Assembly: GCA_019637195.1 (NCBI GenBank)
Contig: JAHBWA010000036.1
Location: 1 to 64,000, forward strand
DNA length: 64,000 bases
Source of the DNA: Labilithrix sp.
GTDB lineage: Bacteria > Myxococcota_A > Polyangia > Polyangiales > Polyangiaceae
Direction: 5' to 3'
In this document: one piece after another, positions 58,814 through 64,000 of the stretch
How the letters are laid out: the number at the start of each line of letters is the position of its first letter
Numbering within the stretch: position 1 is the stretch's first letter
Program-made: the position numbers and the translations under genes
Notes under the pieces: generated by a model
The model's input: only the letters and a program-made list of their open reading frames with translations
The model's database searches: none
Told to the model about the DNA's origin: nothing

Positions 58814-60124
58814 TCAGCCGCCGAGGCAGCCGAGCAGGACGCGCACCTTCGCGTTCGCGTCCGCCTGCACGGCCGTGCACTGCGAGCCGCACAGGTGGAT
58901 CGTCGTGGGCGCGGCGTTGTTGTCGTAGTACCAGCCGTTCGCCACGCACGCCGCCTCGTTGTTGACGCGCGTGAGCGTCTGCGCGGGCTCGACGCCGTTC
59001 TGGAGGTACTCGACCGTGACGTTGTTCGGGTTGATGACGCCAGCGTCGGTCGTCGGCATGTTGTACTGGCAGCCGACGGCCGCGCCCTGAATCAGCTTCA
59101 GCGCCTCGACGAACGCGTTCGGATCCCCGTTGCCGACGTTCCAGTGGCGGCACGGCCCGGCGCCGTTGCCGCACGAGTCGGTCAGCGTGCCGACTGCGTC
59201 CGGGTGGAGAGGCGCGTTGCCGCCGGTGGCCATCGTCTCCAGGTTGGCGAAGTTCGCGCCGGTCATGCCGATGACGAACGTCTGGATGTTCGTCGCGTTG
59301 TAGTGCGCTTGGAGGAGGTTGCGCAGCGTGGTGGTGCTCTCCTCGCAGCCGCTCGGGTCGCCGTCGGTGATCAGGACGCCGATCGTCTTCCGACCCGCGC
59401 GCTGGTTTAGGGGGTTCGACGTGAACCCGGCGATCCCGCGGATCGCGCCCTCCATCGGCGTGTTCCCGCCGTTCGGATTGATCCCGTTGAGCGAGGCGTT
59501 GAAGCCGGTCGTCGGGAGATCGACGAAGCCCGTCCCGGCCGCCGGGACGGCCGAGGACCTGTAGCCTGTTCCGTTGCACGCTCCGCCCGAGATCGGGAAG
59601 TACTGGAGCGCCGCCGCGTTCCCGGCGGCGGACGGCGTGTTGAAGTAGCTCGCGAGCGAGTTGATCGCGCGGCACCACTTCGACGCCGTCGTCTGCCCGA
59701 CGTTGCAGTCGGTCCCCATGCTCCCGGAGCGATCGAGCACGACGTACATGTCGAGCGGGATCAAGGTCGCCTCCGCCGACGCCTGCGCGCAGGCCGAGTC
59801 GCCGGTCAGCGCGGCGTCGCGGATCGGCGCGTTGTAGACGAACTGCACGTCGGGGACGTCGGCGTCCTCCTCGCCTCCTCCGATCGATCCGTCGTCCGAG
59901 CCGCTCGAGCCGCTGGTTCCACTCGAGCCGCTGGTTCCACTCGAGCCGCTGGTTCCACTCGAGCCGCTGGAGCCGCTGCTCCCGCTGGTCCCGCTGGAGC
60001 CGCTCGACCCGCCGTCGTCGGACTCGGCGCCGACCTCGCTCCCGCACCCGCTCGCGATCGCCGATGCGGTGACGCCAAAAAACGAAATCGCAATCAGCGC
60101 GCGTGCAGCGTGCATTCTGGCCAT
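58814..60124 (-). CDS. VWA-domain lipoprotein
   Basis: A 436-residue lipoprotein (lipobox AIASGC). A long GSSGTSGSSG-type linker encoded by 18-bp tandem repeats (CCGCTGGTTCCACTCGAG on the plus strand) leads to a von Willebrand A domain with a full MIDAS opening, DMYVVLDRSGSMGTDC, then GGNTPMEGAIRG and TIGVLITDGDPSGCEES. The end GCQYNMP ... TIHLCGSQCTAVQADANAKV matches the C-terminus of the divergent neighbour. Metal-dependent adhesion or protein binding at the surface is likely. ATG 60124 is the first of two close ATGs; neither has a clear Shine-Dalgarno. Confidence 0.85.
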   Translation of the reverse strand: MARMHAARALIAISFFGVTASAIASGCGSEVGAESDDGGSSGSSGTSGSSGSSGSSGTSGSSGTSGSSGTSGSSGSDDGSIGGGEEDADVPDVQFVYNAPIRDAALTGDSACAQASAEATLIPLDMYVVLDRSGSMGTDCNVGQTTASKWCRAINSLASYFNTPSAAGNAAALQYFPISGGACNGTGYRSSAVPAAGTGFVDLPTTGFNASLNGINPNGGNTPMEGAIRGIAGFTSNPLNQRAGRKTIGVLITDGDPSGCEESTTTLRNLLQAHYNATNIQTFVIGMTGANFANLETMATGGNAPLHPDAVGTLTDSCGNGAGPCRHWNVGNGDPNAFVEALKLIQGAAVGCQYNMPTTDAGVINPNNVTVEYLQNGVEPAQTLTRVNNEAACVANGWYYDNNAAPTTIHLCGSQCTAVQADANAKVRVLLGCLGG

Positions 60125-60208
60125 GGTAGGATCAATCAAAGCAGCCTTTTCTCCGCACGGGAAGTACGCGTGAAGACGATTGCGCGGGAGGGGCTGCGGG
60201 AGACTTCG

Positions 60209-61417
60209 ATGGAACGTGGTAAGAGGTACGCGGCGGTCCTACTCGTCTCGTGTACGGCGGCCTTCTGGGCGGCGTGCGGCTCTTCGTCTTCGGAGTTCGA
60301 CCCGAATGCCAACGGGGACGACGACGACGCGAGCAACGGCTCGAGCGGCTCGATCGGCCCGATCGGCGGCGGAGAGGACGACGGCGGAGCCGCCGAAGGC
60401 GGGGGCTTCGATCCGGACGCCGCGTGCGCGACCTCGACCGTGGAGGCGAAGCGCGCGCCGGCGAACATCCTCTTCATCGTCGATCGCAGCGGGAGCATGA
60501 ACTGCAACCCCCCGCCGACGACCGACTCCGCGACGTGCGAGCAGTTCCCGATCGCGGCCGACGCCGGCGCGCCCACGAAGTGGTCGATTACGCGCGACGC
60601 GCTCAAGTCGGCCATCACCGCGATGCCGACGACGAACAGCGTCGGGATCACGTACTTCAACGTCGACAACGACTGCGCAGCGCAAGCCACGCCCAGCGTC
60701 GCCGTCGCCCAGGTCGACGCGACGCAGCAGGCGCTCCTCGCGGCGAGCCTCGACGGCGTGCAGCCCCAAGGGCTCACGCCGATCGTCGGCGGCGTGACGC
60801 TCGGCTACCAGTATCTGCACGCCAACACCTTCACCGGGAAGAAGTTCCTCGTCCTCATCACCGACGGCGCGGAGACGTGCGCGCCGGATCAGCAGGCCGA
60901 CTTCGTGGCGACCACCGTGACGAACGCGGCGCTGGTCGGGATCCGCACCTTCGTCATCGGCGCGCCGGGGAGCGAGGGCGCGCGCGCCTTCCTCTCGCAG
61001 ATCGCCTGGAACGGCCAGACACCGGCGAGCGCGACGTGCACTCACGCCGCCACGCCGCCGACGGCCGGCGACTGCCACTTCGACCTGACGAACGCGGCGA
61101 CGAACCTTCCGGCGCAGCTCAACGCGGCGCTCGACCAGATCAGCCGCGAGGCGCTCGGCTGCGAGTACGACGTCCCGTCGCCCGCCACCGGGACGCTCGA
61201 CTACGACCTCGTGAACGTCATCTACGATCCGAGCACCGGAGCGCCTCGGACGCTCAAGCAGGACACGTCGAAGCCGTGCAGCGGCGGCGCCGACGGCTGG
61301 CAGTACTCGAGTGACCGGAAGAAGATCTTCCTCTGCGGTGCGGCGTGCACGGCCGTGAAGAACGATCCGAACGGCAACGTGTCGATCGCCCTCGGCTGCG
61401 CGACCGACGTCAAGTGA
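60209..61417 (+). CDS. VWA-domain lipoprotein, divergent partner
   Basis: A 402-residue lipoprotein (signal YAAVLLVSCTAAFWAAC). After an acidic GDDDDASNGSSGS linker, the VWA domain shows NILFIVDRSGSMNC (MIDAS), GLTPIVGGVTLG (the conserved Thr of MIDAS loop 2) and KFLVLITDGAETCAPDQQ. The C-terminal end LGCEYDVPSPATGTLDYDLV and IFLCGAACTAVKNDPNGNVS is homologous to that of the gene at 58814, so the two arose by duplication and are arranged back to back over an 84-bp gap. ATG at 60209 has GGGAG upstream; GTG at 60170 is an alternative. Confidence 0.85.
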   Translation: MERGKRYAAVLLVSCTAAFWAACGSSSSEFDPNANGDDDDASNGSSGSIGPIGGGEDDGGAAEGGGFDPDAACATSTVEAKRAPANILFIVDRSGSMNCNPPPTTDSATCEQFPIAADAGAPTKWSITRDALKSAITAMPTTNSVGITYFNVDNDCAAQATPSVAVAQVDATQQALLAASLDGVQPQGLTPIVGGVTLGYQYLHANTFTGKKFLVLITDGAETCAPDQQADFVATTVTNAALVGIRTFVIGAPGSEGARAFLSQIAWNGQTPASATCTHAATPPTAGDCHFDLTNAATNLPAQLNAALDQISREALGCEYDVPSPATGTLDYDLVNVIYDPSTGAPRTLKQDTSKPCSGGADGWQYSSDRKKIFLCGAACTAVKNDPNGNVSIALGCATDVK

Positions 61418-61425
61418 CGGCGGCG

Positions 61426-63780
61426 CTACTGCGCCACGAAGATGGCGGCCTCGCCGGCGCCCACCGAGATCGTCAGGCCGCCGCTCGTCGTCGCCGCGCC
61501 GTTGCCGAGGGCGCTCCTCCACGCGGTGACGGCGCCGAGCTGGAGGGAGCCGCCACCGACGGCGCGCGAGGTGACGGCGCCGCCGCGGTTGACGGCGACG
61601 ACGGCGACCTCCTTCGGTCCCGACTGGTACGCGTAGACCCACAGATCCGCCTCGGCGAGGATCGTCTTGCGCTCGCCGCGACGGAGCGCGCGCGATGCGC
61701 TGCGCGCGGCTCCGAGCTTCTGGACGTGCTCGCGTAGGTTGGTCTGCGCGGCGAGCAGCGCAGGCGGCTGCGAGCCGGTGCGCGCCATCTCGAGGTTCGC
61801 GAGCGCTCCGCCGAAGAGCATGTTCCGTCGCATGTCGGGATCGGCGCCGCCGCCGAACGCGACCTCGTCGCCCTGGTAGAGGTACGGCACACCAGGCAGC
61901 GAGTAGAGGACCGTGAGCGCGCGCTTCAGCTTCACGTAGACCTCGGCGTCGGTGTACGCGAGCGGCGGGAGATCGCCGTCGCGGCAGCCCGACGACCAGT
62001 GGCAGCCGAGCTTCGGATCGTTCGCGGCGATGCTCGCGATGCGCGGGTTGTCGTGGCCGTTGAGGAAGCGCACGTGCCGGGCGTCGGCGCGGTAGCGCGT
62101 CTCGGCCCGCGCGATCTCCGTCTCGACCTCGTCGAGCGGCTTCATGCCGTTGACCAGGCCGTCGGCCATGCCGTGCCGGGTGGGGAAGTCGAACTGCCCG
62201 TCGAGCGCCGTCGGTCCGGTGTACGCGTCGATCCACGCGTAGCCGTCGCTGAAATGCTCGCCGAAGAAGGTGGCGGACTCGTTGCCGCCGACCGCCGTCT
62301 CGCCGACCATGAAGATGCGCGCGCCGCCCTGCTCGAAGCGACGGGCGAGCTCGGCGCGCATGTTGTAGACGCTGTTGGCCTCGACGTGCTTGACCGCGTC
62401 GACGCGGAAGCCGTCGAGGTCGAACTCCGCGATCCAGCTGACCGCGTCGGCGATGAACTGCTTCTCGGCGCCGGGCTTCGTCCAGTCGATGTCCGGCAGG
62501 TACTGCTGGAAGAGGCACTCGAACGGACGCTCGCTCCAGCCGCAGCCGCCGGTCCCGCAGACGCACACCTTGCGGAACCAGTCGGGGTTGGTCGCGATGT
62601 ACTCGTGGTCGTCGTGGACCTGGTTGTTGATCAGGTCGAGCAGGACGCGCAGCCCGCGCTTGTGCGCCTCCGCGACGAACGCCTTCAGCGCGGCGTCGCC
62701 GCCGAAGCGCGGCTCGACCTCGCGCGACTTGACGGGCCAGTAGCCGTGGTAGGCGCTGTAGACCTGGTTGCCGTCGCCCGTGTGGTACTTGTTCGTCTGC
62801 GTGTTCAGCGGTGAGAGCCAGATCGTGCGGACCCCGAGCTTCTCGAAGTAGCCGCTCTTCATCACCTCGAGCGCGCCCTCGAGGTCGCCGCCGTGCCAGT
62901 CGGCGTCGTAGTGCACCGGGCCGGCCACCGGCTTGTCGTTCGCCTTGTTGCCGTTGGCGAAGCGGTCGATCAGCATCATGTAGAGGACGCCGTCGCGGTA
63001 GTCGAACGGCTCGTCCTCGACCCAGAACGGGAGATCGACCGGCTCGGCCTCGCGATCGTCCGCGTCGAGCGCGCGGAGCGAGAGCGTGTGCTTGCCCTTG
63101 GCGAGGCCGGTGAACGAGAAGTCGACCGCGCCGGCGGCGGGATCGACGACGGCGCTGCCGGTCGGGATGGCGCCGGCGTCGAGGCTCGCCTTCACGCGCG
63201 CGGGCGCGCCGCCCTCGGTCGCGGCGCGCACGCGGACGCGGACCTTCATGTCGCCGCCGGTGACGGCGACCTTGCCGGAGAGCGTCTCGGGCCCCGCGGC
63301 GCACGTGGGGAGGACGAGCGCCGAGTTCATCTCGCCGCCGACGATCTTGCGGTACCGGTTCTGCGGGTCGAGCCGCCAGTCGTCGTCGACGATGAGCTTG
63401 TACGCGTAGAGCTGCCCGCCGACGAGGTTCGCGCCGGGCGACAGCGTGATCGCGTGGGCGCCAGCGGCCTTGGTCATCGGCATCGGGGCGTCCGCCCAGC
63501 CGGTGAACTCGCCGGCGATCTTCACGTCGTTACCGCCGCCCGTCCACGTGACCGTGAGGGTGCAGTCGCGCTTCTCGAAGACCGTGCCTTCCGGGAAGGC
63601 GATGTCCGTCTCGACCTTCCCGCCGTCCGGATCGGTGGCGCCGGCGTCGTCGTCGCCGATCCTCCCGGAGTCGGGGCCGTCCGGGGCCGCGCGATCGGCG
63701 TCGCCGTTGTCGGAGGAGCAGGCCGCCGACCAGGCGACGAGGGAGAAGACCACCGAAGGAAGGACGTGCGACAGCTTCAT
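61426..63780 (-). CDS. Exported GH13 alpha-amylase family lipoprotein
   Basis: About 784 residues with lipobox AWSAAC and acidic linker. An N-terminal starch-binding/CBM48-like domain (TVTWTGGGNDVKIAGEFTGW) and a second beta domain precede the catalytic barrel: FANGNKANDKP, GVRTIWLSPLNTQTNKYHTG, LRVLLDLINNQVHDDH (region I), DLDGFRVDAVKHVEANS (nucleophile Asp, about 460), IFMVGETAVGG (acid Glu), FLNGHDNPRIAS (stabilising Asp), then GVPYLYQGDEVAFGG. A C-terminal beta domain ends in GAGEAAIFVAQ. All catalytic residues are present. ATG 63804 is an alternative start. Degrades alpha-glucans at the cell surface or periplasm; convergent with the VWA gene. Confidence 0.9.
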   Translation of the reverse strand: MKLSHVLPSVVFSLVAWSAACSSDNGDADRAAPDGPDSGRIGDDDAGATDPDGGKVETDIAFPEGTVFEKRDCTLTVTWTGGGNDVKIAGEFTGWADAPMPMTKAAGAHAITLSPGANLVGGQLYAYKLIVDDDWRLDPQNRYRKIVGGEMNSALVLPTCAAGPETLSGKVAVTGGDMKVRVRVRAATEGGAPARVKASLDAGAIPTGSAVVDPAAGAVDFSFTGLAKGKHTLSLRALDADDREAEPVDLPFWVEDEPFDYRDGVLYMMLIDRFANGNKANDKPVAGPVHYDADWHGGDLEGALEVMKSGYFEKLGVRTIWLSPLNTQTNKYHTGDGNQVYSAYHGYWPVKSREVEPRFGGDAALKAFVAEAHKRGLRVLLDLINNQVHDDHEYIATNPDWFRKVCVCGTGGCGWSERPFECLFQQYLPDIDWTKPGAEKQFIADAVSWIAEFDLDGFRVDAVKHVEANSVYNMRAELARRFEQGGARIFMVGETAVGGNESATFFGEHFSDGYAWIDAYTGPTALDGQFDFPTRHGMADGLVNGMKPLDEVETEIARAETRYRADARHVRFLNGHDNPRIASIAANDPKLGCHWSSGCRDGDLPPLAYTDAEVYVKLKRALTVLYSLPGVPYLYQGDEVAFGGGADPDMRRNMLFGGALANLEMARTGSQPPALLAAQTNLREHVQKLGAARSASRALRRGERKTILAEADLWVYAYQSGPKEVAVVAVNRGGAVTSRAVGGGSLQLGAVTAWRSALGNGAATTSGGLTISVGAGEAAIFVAQ

Positions 63781-64000
63781 CGGGAGGCGTGTGGCGTACC
63801 TCATGCCAGAGTGACGAGCAAGGCGCGGCCTGTCGTTTCGCTCGAACTTTTGCGTCTCGTGGATCCGCGTCGGCGGCGAGCGCCCGGCGCGATGCGCTGC
63901 GTCGGCGGTGGGGTTCGGCGCTCGCTCGCTGCGGGCGTCGCCCGGGGCGCGCGCGTCCTATCGTCGTCGGAGTGGCACAGGTCGGCGTGCATCGACTGCC

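Noticed and set aside
63801..63992. A 63-codon minus-strand frame at the window end
   Set aside because: No ribosome-binding site, domain or codon pattern; probably the upstream region of the GH13 gene.

Overview
The window looks like a chromosomal segment of a myxobacterium (Myxococcota, probably Polyangiales). The basis is its very high GC content, the density of secreted Cys-rich and beta-propeller lipoproteins with acidic Asp/Gly/Ser-rich linkers, a zinc-finger-bearing Ser/Thr kinase divergent from a myxobacterial-type sigma factor, and FHA and histidine kinase genes. Species cannot be fixed from sequence alone. No tRNA, rRNA or CRISPR array was seen.

Layout. 1-12 kb is mostly housekeeping: rdgB and rph (minus), rbfA (plus), a minus-strand run (RHH-FHA protein, PanE-like reductase, Fe-S protein, sensor kinase), a HEAT-like lipoprotein, ftsK and a small nucleotidyltransferase. 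12-17 kb holds a membrane protein, a sigma factor divergent from a membrane Ser/Thr kinase, a 53-bp tandem repeat and a Cys-rich lipoprotein. 

17-39.3 kb is the most remarkable part: two collinear paralogous eight-gene clusters (A, 17046-26576; B, 29812-39271). Each runs beta-barrel-like protein, ECF sigma factor, single-TM protein with TPR-like periplasmic tail, NCGACG-repeat lipoprotein, two WG-type beta-propeller proteins, seven-repeat RCC1-like lipoprotein, IgGFc-binding-like lipoprotein. Most junctions are 4-bp ATGA/GTGA overlaps, so each cluster is probably a polycistron encoding its own sigma factor and a set of surface proteins. Between them lie 3'-end debris of further cluster copies, an HNH endonuclease gene and a short IS4-like transposase remnant, suggesting a once longer tandem array.

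39.4-50 kb carries small lipoproteins (coiled coil, DUF4920, DUF4410-like), an archaeal LacS-like GH1 glycosidase, a periplasmic/membrane protein, a beta-propeller/di-haem cytochrome, and a three-gene operon (barrel-like protein plus two Cys-rich lipoproteins). 49.9-52.2 kb is a serine hydrolase-NamZ fusion broken by many frameshifts. 52.3-64 kb holds a six-hairpin glycosidase, a hybrid histidine kinase, two small genes, two divergent homologous VWA lipoproteins and a GH13 alpha-amylase-family lipoprotein. The general theme is envelope and extracellular polymer handling with local regulation.
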